Assembly (NCBI GenBank): GCA_036374835.1
Contig: DASUTB010000050.1
Coordinates: 1 to 22,804 of the forward strand
DNA from: DASUTB01 sp036374835
Lineage (GTDB): Bacteria; Actinomycetota; Actinomycetes; Jiangellales; Jiangellaceae
Reading direction: 5' to 3'
DNA: 22,804 bases
The notes beneath the pieces are model-generated. The model was not told where the DNA came from. It searched no databases and worked only from the letters and a program-made list of their open reading frames with translations. This document shows, one piece after another, positions 1 to 6,958 of the stretch. The number at the start of each line of letters is the position of its first letter. Position 1 is the first letter of the stretch. The translations under genes were made by a program, and so were the position numbers.

Positions 1-780
1 CTACAGCCGGGAGACGGCGGCGGAGATCGTCTGTGCCGTCTCGAGGAGCGGAGGGAGTAATTCTTTGCGGATCGCCTCGGTCGATCCCCGGCTGATGTGC
101 GCGGAGACGTTGATCGCCGCGACGACTCTGCGCTGAGCGCCCAAGATCGGTGCGGCGAGTGCGCGCAATCCCTCTTCGAGCTCTTCGTCGACGAGGCAGT
201 ACCCGTCGCGGCGGACGTCGTCCAGAATCTCGACCAGCTCGTCGCGCGTTCGCACCGTGCGCGGCGTGATCGGCTCCATCTTCAGCCCGCCCAGGTAGTC
301 GTCGAGCCACCGTTGTTCCTGATGGGCGAGCAGGACCCGGCCCATCGACGTCGCGTAGGCCGGGAACCGCGTCCCGACGCTGATCGCCACGCTCATGATG
401 CGTTTGGTCGGAACCCGGGCCACGTAAACGATCTCGTCGTCGTCGAGCACCGCCATCGAGCACGACTCGTGGACCTGCTCCACCAGCCGTTCCATCGTCG
501 GCAGCGCCAGTTCGGGAAGCGACAGGCTCGATACGTACGAGTACCCGAGCTCCAGCACGCGTGGACGCAGTTCGAACACCCGCCCATCGGTACGGACGTA
601 GCCCAATTCAACGAGCGTATGCAGGAAGCGCCGGGCGGCGGCCCGGTTCAGTCCGGTGATGCGGGCGACGTCGCTGAGCGTCAACTGCCGATGGTCGGCG
701 TCGAACGCACGGATCACCGCCAGGCCCCTGGCCAGCGACTGGACGAACGTCGAACCCGGACCGGCAGCGTCGTCCGTCAT
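1..780 (-). CDS. pcaR: IclR-family regulator of the beta-ketoadipate pathway (PcaR/PobR type)
   Basis: A 259-residue DNA-binding regulator, expected to control the pca genes (and possibly pobA) in response to a pathway metabolite. The N-terminal winged helix-turn-helix spans about residues 12-72 (VQSLARGLAVIRAF, then LSDVARITGLNRAAARRFLHTL as helix-turn-helix). The IclR effector domain follows, with the stretch around residues 127-150 (KRIMSVAISVGTRFPAYATS) typical of the PcaR/PobR/CatR branch. The ATG at 778-780 overlaps the pcaC stop as ATGA, so it is the last gene of the pca operon seen here and is translationally coupled. The reading frame runs on upstream through pcaC, but that extension lacks family similarity. 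TAG stop at positions 1-3, so the gene is complete. No separate pobR lies beside pobA, so this protein may serve both units; that is inference. Confidence 0.9.
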   Translation of the reverse strand: MTDDAAGPGSTFVQSLARGLAVIRAFDADHRQLTLSDVARITGLNRAAARRFLHTLVELGYVRTDGRVFELRPRVLELGYSYVSSLSLPELALPTMERLVEQVHESCSMAVLDDDEIVYVARVPTKRIMSVAISVGTRFPAYATSMGRVLLAHQEQRWLDDYLGGLKMEPITPRTVRTRDELVEILDDVRRDGYCLVDEELEEGLRALAAPILGAQRRVVAAINVSAHISRGSTEAIRKELLPPLLETAQTISAAVSRL

Positions 781-1196
781 GGTGTCTCCTCGGCGGATTC
801 GGTGTCGGCGGCCTCGATCACGCCCTCCTCGGCGAGAACCCGCTGGGCGATCGCGAACGCGCGGTTGGCGGCTGGCACTCCAGCGTAAACGGCCGTATGC
901 AGCAGCACCTCGCGAATCTCGGCGTCGGTGACGCCGTTGCGCAGTGCCGCCCGCACATGCATCGCGAACTCCTCGTGATGGCCGAGCGCGGCCAGCAGGG
1001 CGAGGGTCAGCAGACTGCGGGTCGGGCGGCCGAGGCCCGGACGGCTCCACACCTCGCCCCATGCGTACCGGGTGATGTAGTCCTGGAAGTCGGCGGTGAA
1101 CGACGTCGTTCGTGCGACGGCCAGGTCGACGTGTTCATCACCCAGCACAGCACGCCGGACGGACATCCCGGTGGCGTGGCGGCTCTCCTCGTTCAC
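777..1196 (-). CDS. pcaC: 4-carboxymuconolactone decarboxylase
   Basis: Converts gamma-carboxymuconolactone to beta-ketoadipate enol-lactone in the protocatechuate branch. The 139 residues carry one carboxymuconolactone decarboxylase domain (about 35-125), including GRPTRSLLTLALLAALGHHEEFAMHVRAALRNG in pieces around residues 57-88 and the EIREVLLHTAVYAGVPAA segment (93-110) typical of PcaC. I chose the GTG at 1194-1196 because an AGGAGG (minus strand of 1201-1206) sits 4 nt upstream; the internal ATG at 1164-1166 would give 129 residues but its GAGGAG is too far away. The gene lies 44 nt after pcaB and overlaps pcaR by 4 nt. It is a stand-alone protein; in many actinobacteria this domain is fused to the enol-lactone hydrolase as PcaL. 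Confidence 0.92.
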   Translation of the reverse strand: MNEESRHATGMSVRRAVLGDEHVDLAVARTTSFTADFQDYITRYAWGEVWSRPGLGRPTRSLLTLALLAALGHHEEFAMHVRAALRNGVTDAEIREVLLHTAVYAGVPAANRAFAIAQRVLAEEGVIEAADTESAEETP

Positions 1197-1240
1197 CGAT
1201 CCTCCTGTCGGTTCGCGGGCGGCCGGTAGGCCGCTCCACG

Positions 1241-2602
1241 CTAACAACGTGATCCGTGCTTGTCGTTTCGCCGGGTCCGCAGGATCGTATCGACGAGACT
1301 GCCGGCATCGCCGGTGTGGGTGGACGGATCGAGTGCGGACGTCAGCTCTTCTGCGGTGATCGCTTCGGCGACGGGTGGATCGGCTCGCAACGCCAGGACG
1401 AAGTCCGGCCCGCCTTCCGGGGCGGCGTTCAGTGCTTGGCGGACGGCGTCCTGCGCGCGTTCGCGGCCCAGATGTGGCCGAAGCAGCGCGGTGATGCCCT
1501 CGGACAAGATGCCCGGGCTCGCCGAGTCCAGGTTTCGGCGCATCGCGGCGGTGTCGACCTTCAGGTTGGCGACGACATCGGCCGTCCGGACCGCGACATT
1601 TCCGGCCAGCCCGATCAGCTCGCGCAGCGGCTGCCACTCGGCGTGCCACGACCCGGTAGCGCGCTCCTGCTCATGGACTCCGCTGCCGAGCAGCGCCGAC
1701 ACGATCGACGGCGCGCGGCGCACCGCGGCGAGGATCAGGACCGACTGCACCGGGTTGCGCTTGTGCGCCATGGCCGACGAGCCGCCCGGTGTTCCCTCGC
1801 TCGCCTCACCGACCTCAGCCTGCGACATGGACACGATGTCGACGGCGACCTTACCGCCGGCGGTGACCACGGCCTGTAGGGCGAAGGCCAGCTCATGCAC
1901 CCGGGACCGTTCGGTATGCCACGGCCGTCCCGGGTCGATGAGGTCGAGTTCGGCGGCCAGGCCGGCGGCGACCGCCGCGCCGGAACCGGCGTAACCGGCC
2001 CGGGTCCCGGCGGCGCCACCGAGCTGTACGGCAAGGGACGAGTCCCGGACCTGCTCGAGCCGAGCTGTGGCGAAGTCCAGGCCGGCCAGCCAGCCGGCGG
2101 CGCGCAGGCCGAACGTCGTAGGTGCTGCGGGCTGCCCGAGCGTGCGGGCGAGCATGAGCGTGTTGCGGTGCGTGGCCGCGAGTTCGGCCACCGTATCGGC
2201 GGCGCGGCGCACCCGGTCGACGACGAGCTCGAGGGCACGACGCGAAACGAGCATGAGAGCAGTGTCCAGGATGTCCTGACTCGTCGCGCCGAGATGGACG
2301 GCCGCCTGAGCCGGCCGGGAGACGGCGGCCTGCAGCAGCGCCGCGAGCGGGACGACCGGGTTGCCGGGCGCCGTGGCGCGCCGTCCCAGGTCGCTGGGAT
2401 CGAGATCCAAGCCGGCTGCAGCCGCGGTGACCTCTTCTGCGGCGTCGCGCGAGACCAGCCCCGCCGCCGCAGCGGCCCGCGCGAGCGCCGCTTCGACGTC
2501 GAGCATCGCCCGGATCAAGGCATCGTCACCGATGGCCGCGTCCACGGCCGGATCGCCGTCCAGCGCGCCGAGCATACCGCCACGGGTGGGTGAGTTCGTC
2601 AT
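1241..2602 (-). CDS. pcaB: 3-carboxy-cis,cis-muconate cycloisomerase
   Basis: Member of the fumarase/argininosuccinate-lyase superfamily that closes the ring-cleavage product to gamma-carboxymuconolactone. The 453 residues match the usual PcaB length (about 450). Visible landmarks are HLGATSQD (103-110), a substrate-binding region of the superfamily, and the fumarate-lyase signature GSSAMAHKRNP (274-284), whose first serine lies on the catalytic loop. The N-terminal half is alanine-rich, as expected for the helical bundle. ATG at 2600-2602 overlaps the pcaG stop by 4 nt, so the two are probably coupled. The stop is TAG at 1241-1243. Function follows from family plus operon context; adenylosuccinate lyase is the main alternative family member and the context argues against it. 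Confidence 0.94.
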   Translation of the reverse strand: MTNSPTRGGMLGALDGDPAVDAAIGDDALIRAMLDVEAALARAAAAAGLVSRDAAEEVTAAAAGLDLDPSDLGRRATAPGNPVVPLAALLQAAVSRPAQAAVHLGATSQDILDTALMLVSRRALELVVDRVRRAADTVAELAATHRNTLMLARTLGQPAAPTTFGLRAAGWLAGLDFATARLEQVRDSSLAVQLGGAAGTRAGYAGSGAAVAAGLAAELDLIDPGRPWHTERSRVHELAFALQAVVTAGGKVAVDIVSMSQAEVGEASEGTPGGSSAMAHKRNPVQSVLILAAVRRAPSIVSALLGSGVHEQERATGSWHAEWQPLRELIGLAGNVAVRTADVVANLKVDTAAMRRNLDSASPGILSEGITALLRPHLGRERAQDAVRQALNAAPEGGPDFVLALRADPPVAEAITAEELTSALDPSTHTGDAGSLVDTILRTRRNDKHGSRC

Positions 2603-3168
2603 AGCTCGAAGAACACGGTCTCACCTTCGCCTTGCAGGTGGATGTCGAACAGCAGATCGGCGCCGTCCGGCGAGGCGATCAGCGTGTCGCGGCGAGGTTC
2701 CGGAATACCTTCGAGTACCGCGTCGGTGGCGTTGCGCTCGGTCTCGTCCGGGAAGTAGATCCGAGTCACCACCCGGTCCAGCAGGCCCCTCGCCAGCACC
2801 GTGACATCCAGGTGCGGCGCTTCGGTCGTGCCGTGCGGTCCGGGCAACGGCCCCGGCTTGACCGTCAGGATGCGATACCGTCCGTCATTGTCGGTCGGGC
2901 AGCGTCCAAGGCCCCGAAACCCGGGTATGCCGGCCGGTGCCGCGCCGCGCGGATCCGCGGTGTGGTCGAAGCGGCCGTCCGGATCGGCCTGCCAGGTCTC
3001 GACGAGCGCGTCCGGCACGACCTCACCGTCGCCGTCGTACACCGTTCCGGTGATCCAGAACGCCCCCGGCGTGCCCTCCGGCACGACGTACGGGCCGTCC
3101 GGCCGGTCCAGCCCGATGCGCAGGAACGGCCCGACGGTCTGGGACGGAGTGAGCCCGAGCCGCGTCAT
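2599..3168 (-). CDS. pcaG: Protocatechuate 3,4-dioxygenase, alpha subunit
   Basis: Non-iron-binding subunit of the intradiol dioxygenase that cleaves protocatechuate to 3-carboxy-cis,cis-muconate. The 189-residue protein opens with TPSQTVGPF (7-15), a hallmark of PcaG, and has the intradiol beta-sandwich core (WQADPDGRF 59-67, DGRYRILTVKPGPLPG 95-110). Where the beta subunit has PAHIHF with two iron ligands, this chain has APHLDV (117-122), consistent with an alpha subunit that does not hold the metal. Start ATG at 3166-3168 overlaps the pcaH stop by 4 nt and the stop overlaps the pcaB start by 4 nt. A longer frame to 3246 exists but enters pcaH coding sequence. Confidence 0.94.
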   Translation of the reverse strand: MTRLGLTPSQTVGPFLRIGLDRPDGPYVVPEGTPGAFWITGTVYDGDGEVVPDALVETWQADPDGRFDHTADPRGAAPAGIPGFRGLGRCPTDNDGRYRILTVKPGPLPGPHGTTEAPHLDVTVLARGLLDRVVTRIYFPDETERNATDAVLEGIPEPRRDTLIASPDGADLLFDIHLQGEGETVFFEL

Positions 3169-3902
3169 GCCTCGTCCTCCTCGTCCTCGAACACGCTGGA
3201 CTCCGGGCCACGCAGTACGAGGTCGAACTTGAATCCGAGCGCCCACTCCGGCGTCGTGGTGTCGTGATCATAGCTGGCGATCATGCGCTGCCGGGCTCGT
3301 TCGTCCGGGACCGAGTTGAAGATCGGATCCTGGAAGAACAGCGGGTCGCCCGGGAAGTACATCTGCGTGACCAGGCGCTCGGTGAACGCGCGGCCGAACA
3401 GCGAGAAATGAATGTGCGCGGGCCGCCACGCGTTGTCATGGTTCTTCCACGGATATGCACCCGGGCGAATGGTGACGAACCGGTACCGTCCCTCATCGTC
3501 GGTCATACACCGGCCGCCGCCAGAGAAGTTCGGGTCGAGCGGCGCCGGCCAGTTGTCCACCACGTGCCGGTAGCGGCCCGCCGCGTTCGCCTGCCACACC
3601 TCGACGAGCGTGTTGCGGATCGGGCGGTTTCCTTCGTCGAGCACCCGGCCGTGCACGATGATCCGCTGGCCCAGCGGCTCGCCATCGTGCTGGCGGGTCA
3701 GATCGCTATCGAACTCGCCGATCGTGCCCTCGCCGAAGACCGGTCCGGTGATCTCGGTGAGCCGCTGGGGGAGCGGCAGCAGGGGCTGCTCCGGGTGACG
3801 CAGCGCTGTCGAGCGGTACCCGGGGCTGTTCAGCAACGGATGGGTGCCGATCGGCGGGGTCGGATAGTGCGGTAGTACGAGGTCGTCAGAGGTTTGCGTC
3901 AA
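3165..3902 (-). CDS. pcaH: Protocatechuate 3,4-dioxygenase, beta subunit (TTG start)
   Basis: Iron(III)-binding catalytic subunit of the intradiol dioxygenase. The 245 residues keep all four expected iron ligands: Tyr111 (AAGRYRH), Tyr150 (GAYPW), His163 and His165 (RPAHIHF), by comparison with the Pseudomonas enzyme from memory; Arg160 precedes the histidine pair. APLDPNF and GGGRCMTDDEGRY (about 120-140) are also characteristic. The predicted start is TTG at 3900-3902, supported by AGGGAG 6 nt upstream (minus strand of 3909-3914) and by the lack of any in-frame ATG before Met133. Only 2 nt separate it from the pcaJ stop. The C-terminus is unusually acidic (EDEEDEA). Confidence 0.94.
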   Translation of the reverse strand: MTQTSDDLVLPHYPTPPIGTHPLLNSPGYRSTALRHPEQPLLPLPQRLTEITGPVFGEGTIGEFDSDLTRQHDGEPLGQRIIVHGRVLDEGNRPIRNTLVEVWQANAAGRYRHVVDNWPAPLDPNFSGGGRCMTDDEGRYRFVTIRPGAYPWKNHDNAWRPAHIHFSLFGRAFTERLVTQMYFPGDPLFFQDPIFNSVPDERARQRMIASYDHDTTTPEWALGFKFDLVLRGPESSVFEDEEDEA

Positions 3903-3904
3903 CG

Positions 3905-4696
3905 TCAGCTCCCTTTTGTCGCTTCAAGGTCTCGTAGCTCGGTCAGCTCGAGGTCGGTCGGCGGGTCGGTGGTCTGCAGATTCGCACTCACTTTGAGATC
4001 CCATCCCGTCGCGGCGCGAACCTGGTCGGCACTGACCCCTGGGTGCACACGCGTCAACGTCAGCTCACGCGTGTCCGGGTCGGGCTCCAGCACTCCGAGG
4101 TCGGTGATGACCGCTTGCGGCCCCGCGCCGGAAAGGCCGAGCCGCTCGCGATCGCCCGGCCCGCTGCCGAATCCGACCGAGGTTACGAAATCCACCTTCT
4201 CGACGAACACGCGCGGGCTCTGCCGGACGATGACCACGACACGTCCGCAGAACGCGGCTATCTCGGGTGCGCCACCGGCACCGGGCAGCCTGGTCTTGGG
4301 CCGACGGTAGTCCGAGCCGATGACCGTCGTGTTGATGTTGGCGAAGCGGTCCAGCTGCGCCGCGCTCAAGAAGCCCAGCTCGATTCGCCCCGGCTGCAAC
4401 CAGTAGTTGAAGATCTCCGGCACGCTGACCACCGACTCGGCGGTCTCGGCGAGCACGCCGTCACCGATCGACAGCGGCAGCCGCCCGGGCTTGGCGCCGA
4501 TTGTGCCGGACTCGTAGATCAGCACAAGGTCCGGATTGTGCGTCGCCCGGGCCAGGTTCGCCGCAGTGCTGGGCAGGCCGATGCCGACGAAACACGTCGT
4601 GACGTCGCGCAGTTCGCGGGCGGCGGCGACCGACATCATCTCGTCCGTCGTCCACTGCGTCGTGCCGGTGGGGGACGGCGACCCGCCGGTGCTCAT
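3905..4696 (-). CDS. pcaJ: 3-oxoadipate CoA-transferase, beta subunit
   Basis: With PcaI it moves CoA from succinyl-CoA to beta-ketoadipate. The 263-residue protein belongs to the glutaconate/3-oxoadipate branch of family I CoA-transferases. The LVLIYESGTIG segment (57-67) places Glu62 where family I enzymes carry the glutamate that forms the acyl-CoA thioester intermediate, which argues for a true transferase rather than an IpdB-like hydrolase. GSDYRRPKTRLPGAGGAPEIA (in two parts, about 146-166) is typical of the actinobacterial group. ATG at 4694-4696 overlaps the pcaI stop by 4 nt; an in-frame extension to 4873 lies inside pcaI and is rejected. The TGA stop is 2 nt before the pcaH start, inside its ribosome-binding region. 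Confidence 0.9.
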   Translation of the reverse strand: MSTGGSPSPTGTTQWTTDEMMSVAAARELRDVTTCFVGIGLPSTAANLARATHNPDLVLIYESGTIGAKPGRLPLSIGDGVLAETAESVVSVPEIFNYWLQPGRIELGFLSAAQLDRFANINTTVIGSDYRRPKTRLPGAGGAPEIAAFCGRVVVIVRQSPRVFVEKVDFVTSVGFGSGPGDRERLGLSGAGPQAVITDLGVLEPDPDTRELTLTRVHPGVSADQVRAATGWDLKVSANLQTTDPPTDLELTELRDLEATKGS

Positions 4697-5517
4697 ACGC
4701 CGCTCCGTGCCGGGCCGGCGCTGCGCAGTTCGTCGAGCCACTGGGAAAAGCTTGCACGATCCCGGCTGATCGGGTCCCATGCCTGGTAGTAGGCGTTGTC
4801 GCGTTCGGTGTAGCCGAGTGCATAGGACGGGTGAGAGCCGTTCGGGGCCGCGGCCACGTAGGTGATCGTCCAAGCGGGCAGGATCACCGCGTCCGGTCGC
4901 GGTTCGAGTTCGTCCACGATCTCCTCCACTGTGACGATCGTGCGGCGGGAGGCCAACACCGTCTCCTTCTGTACTCCGATGATGCCCCAGATCTGTACGT
5001 TGCCGGAGCGGTCGGCGCGCTGCGCATGGATGATGCCGACGTCCGGGTTGAGGGCCGGGACGGCGGCAAGTTCCTCACCGGTGAACGGGCACACCACCGT
5101 CCGGATGCTCTCCGTCTGAGCGCCGAGGTCGGTGCCCGCGTAGCCGCGCAGTACCGCGAACGGCAGCCCGGACGCCCCAGCGACGTAGCGGTTCGCCATG
5201 CCGGCGTGGCTGTGCTCTTCGATCTCCAGCGGAACCGGCCAGTCGGACTCGATCGCGTCCCGGAACCGGTGGAGCGAGCCGACGCCGGGATTACCGCCCC
5301 ACGAGAACACCAGCTTCCTGGCACATCCGGCACCGATCAGCTGGTCGTAGATGATGTCCGGCGTCATCCGGGCAAGGGTGAGCTCGCGGATGCCCTGCCG
5401 GATGATCTCGTGCCCGGCGGCAACCGGGATGAGATGCGTGAAGCCCTCGAGGGCCACGGTGTCGCCGTCATGAACGGCGGCCCGGACCGCGTCGGGCAGC
5501 CTCACGATTTCGGCCAC
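4693..5517 (-). CDS. pcaI: 3-oxoadipate CoA-transferase, alpha subunit
   Basis: First gene of the minus-strand pca operon as seen here; partner of PcaJ. The 274 residues resemble the glutaconate CoA-transferase A-type subunit common in actinobacterial pca clusters: an N-terminal VHDGDTVALEGFTHLIPVAAGHEIIRQ region in pieces (15-41), FSWGGNPGVGSLHRFRDAIE (in 91-110) and NPDVGIIHAQRADRSGNVQIWG (about 157-178), where the latter is a conserved family motif. The start is GTG at 5515-5517 with AGGAG 6 nt upstream (GAGAGGAGTAGCTTGTG on the minus strand). The IpdA subunit of cholesterol-ring degradation is a related alternative, but the neighbours support PcaI. Confidence 0.9.
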   Translation of the reverse strand: MAEIVRLPDAVRAAVHDGDTVALEGFTHLIPVAAGHEIIRQGIRELTLARMTPDIIYDQLIGAGCARKLVFSWGGNPGVGSLHRFRDAIESDWPVPLEIEEHSHAGMANRYVAGASGLPFAVLRGYAGTDLGAQTESIRTVVCPFTGEELAAVPALNPDVGIIHAQRADRSGNVQIWGIIGVQKETVLASRRTIVTVEEIVDELEPRPDAVILPAWTITYVAAAPNGSHPSYALGYTERDNAYYQAWDPISRDRASFSQWLDELRSAGPARSGV

Positions 5518-5600
5518 AAGCTACTCCTCTCACCCGAGTCGCGCTTACATCTGGCCATCGGGCCCACGCCTCCCGTCGTCCTGCCTCTGGCGCTTGCGTA

Positions 5601-5635
5601 CGCTGTTCGCACAGTCGTTCTGAATACGAACGCTA
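5601..5635. promoter_or_regulatory. Candidate operator in the pcaI / transporter-pobA divergent region
   Basis: In the 208-nt gap between the divergent pcaI and transporter genes there is a cluster of GTTCG-type half-sites. CGTTC (5616-5620) and GAACG (5628-5632) form a perfect dyad with a 7-nt spacer, and a further GTTCG at 5605-5609 pairs with CGAAC at 5627-5631 in an outer dyad about two helical turns wide. IclR-type regulators of aromatic catabolism bind multiple half-sites in divergent promoters, and GTTCG occurs in the Pseudomonas PcaR site as I recall it. Binding by the PcaR encoded here is inference. Confidence 0.4.
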
Positions 5636-5690
5636 GATGGCGGTGGCCACCGGGGTCAAGGTGAGCTCCCGCGCGGCGGCAGACGGGAGT

Positions 5691-5713
5691 CCAGCCCTTG
5701 TGGCCGGGGCTGG
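5691..5713. repeat. Inverted repeat CCAGCCC-N9-GGGCTGG before the transporter start
   Basis: Perfect 7-bp arms at 5691-5697 and 5707-5713 enclose 9 nt, ending 4 nt before the GAGG of the transporter ribosome site. It could be a protein-binding dyad or an RNA hairpin limiting translation. The inner version of the same arms (CCAGCC-N11-GGCTGG) recurs at 15412-15434 with identical spacing. Confidence 0.4.
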
Positions 5714-5725
5714 GCATGAGGAAAG

Positions 5726-6958
5726 GTGCGGGTTGTGAGACCACCGTGGCATCGCTCGGCTGTGTTGCTGGTCGCGGTGCTCGTCGTCTCGATGAATCTG
5801 CGGGGTGCCATCACCGCGGTAGGACCCGTGCTGCCCGAGATCAGCGCCGATCTCGGACTTTCCGGAACGTCCGCCGGCCTGCTCACCGCACTTCCGGTCC
5901 TGTGCTTCGCCCTGCTCGCGCCGGCGTCGGGCTGGTTCGGCAAGCGGGTCGGCGTGGACCGGGCGATTCTGCTGAGCTGCCTGGTCATCGGGGCCGGCAC
6001 GGCGCTGCGGGTGTTCGACGGCGCCCCACTGCTGTTCGCGGCCACGTTCTTCATCGGCGCGGCGATGACCGTCGGCAACGTGCTGATACCGGTCGTCGTC
6101 AAGCGCGACTTCGCCCACCGCGCCGGCTCGGTCACCGGCATGTACACCGCCGCGCTCATCGTCGGCGCCGCTTCGGCCGCCGGGCTGACCGCCCCGATCT
6201 CGGCCGCGACGAGCTGGCGATTCGGCCTTGCGATCTGGGCCGTGCTCGCCTTCGCGGCGGCGATCGTCTGGTACAGCGCCACCAGGCGGCACGGAACGTC
6301 CACCGCGCGCCTCGAGGACGAACCGCCCGATCTGCGCGCGGTGCGTCGGGCGGTGTGGCGTAGCCCGGTGGCCTGGTCGGTCGCGCTCGTGCTCGGTGCC
6401 CAAGCCGCGGCCTACTACGCTGTGACGGCGTGGCTGCCGACGCTGCTCGTCGACGAAGTCGATGCCAGCCTGCAGACCGCCGGGTTCGGCATGTCGATCT
6501 TCCAGTTCGTCGGGTTGGTGGGGACGTTCGCCGTCGCGTCCCTTGCCACCGTCCGCGACCAGCAGGTCTGGCTCGGCATCATCGTCGCGGGGCTCTGGCT
6601 GATCATGCTCGGCGGGCTCCTCGCAGCGCCGCAGTGGTGGCTGGTCTGGTCGGTGGCCGGCGGCCTCGGCCAGGGAATGGGCATCACCCTCGCACTCACC
6701 CTCGTGGCACTACGGTCCCGCGATGCTGACATCGCGCACGACATGTCCGCCATGGCCCAGCTCGTCGGCTACACCGCCGCCGCCGTCGCGCCGTTCGTCG
6801 TCGGGGCGCTGTACGACGCGACGGGAGCATGGCAGACGCCACTGGTGATCCTCACGGTGATCACTGGATCCATCGCCATCTTCGGAACGATCGCCGGCCG
6901 TAACACGACGGTCGGCGTGTCCGCGCCGGACTACCAAGGACTCGGGAGGTCGTCATGA
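5726..6958 (+). CDS. MFS transporter of the CynX/NimT (cyanate permease-like) family
   Basis: A 410-residue, roughly 12-helix membrane protein. The first helix carries MNLRGAITAVGPVLPEI (23-39), the hallmark of the CynX/NimT/YycB group of the major facilitator superfamily; a basic loop with GWFGKRVGVDRA follows helix 2. Members include cyanate and 2-nitroimidazole transporters, but most have no assigned substrate. Here the stop overlaps the pobA start as ATGA, so the likely cargo is 4-hydroxybenzoate or a related aromatic acid; this is inferred from context only, since typical aromatic-acid carriers (PcaK/BenK) belong to another MFS family. The GTG at 5726 has GAGG only 4 nt upstream; GTG at 5735 (AAAGG 8 nt upstream) is an equally possible start. 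Confidence 0.85.
   Translation: MRVVRPPWHRSAVLLVAVLVVSMNLRGAITAVGPVLPEISADLGLSGTSAGLLTALPVLCFALLAPASGWFGKRVGVDRAILLSCLVIGAGTALRVFDGAPLLFAATFFIGAAMTVGNVLIPVVVKRDFAHRAGSVTGMYTAALIVGAASAAGLTAPISAATSWRFGLAIWAVLAFAAAIVWYSATRRHGTSTARLEDEPPDLRAVRRAVWRSPVAWSVALVLGAQAAAYYAVTAWLPTLLVDEVDASLQTAGFGMSIFQFVGLVGTFAVASLATVRDQQVWLGIIVAGLWLIMLGGLLAAPQWWLVWSVAGGLGQGMGITLALTLVALRSRDADIAHDMSAMAQLVGYTAAAVAPFVVGALYDATGAWQTPLVILTVITGSIAIFGTIAGRNTTVGVSAPDYQGLGRSS

Noticed and set aside
781..1062. N-terminal extension of the PcaR frame
   Set aside because: It overlaps pcaC, is Arg/Gly-rich and lacks IclR similarity; the ATG at 780 sits in a normal ATGA overlap.
5726..6958. PcaK/AAHS-type aromatic acid carrier
   Set aside because: The MNLRGAITAVGP motif and overall pattern fit CynX/NimT, not the aromatic acid:H+ symporter family.
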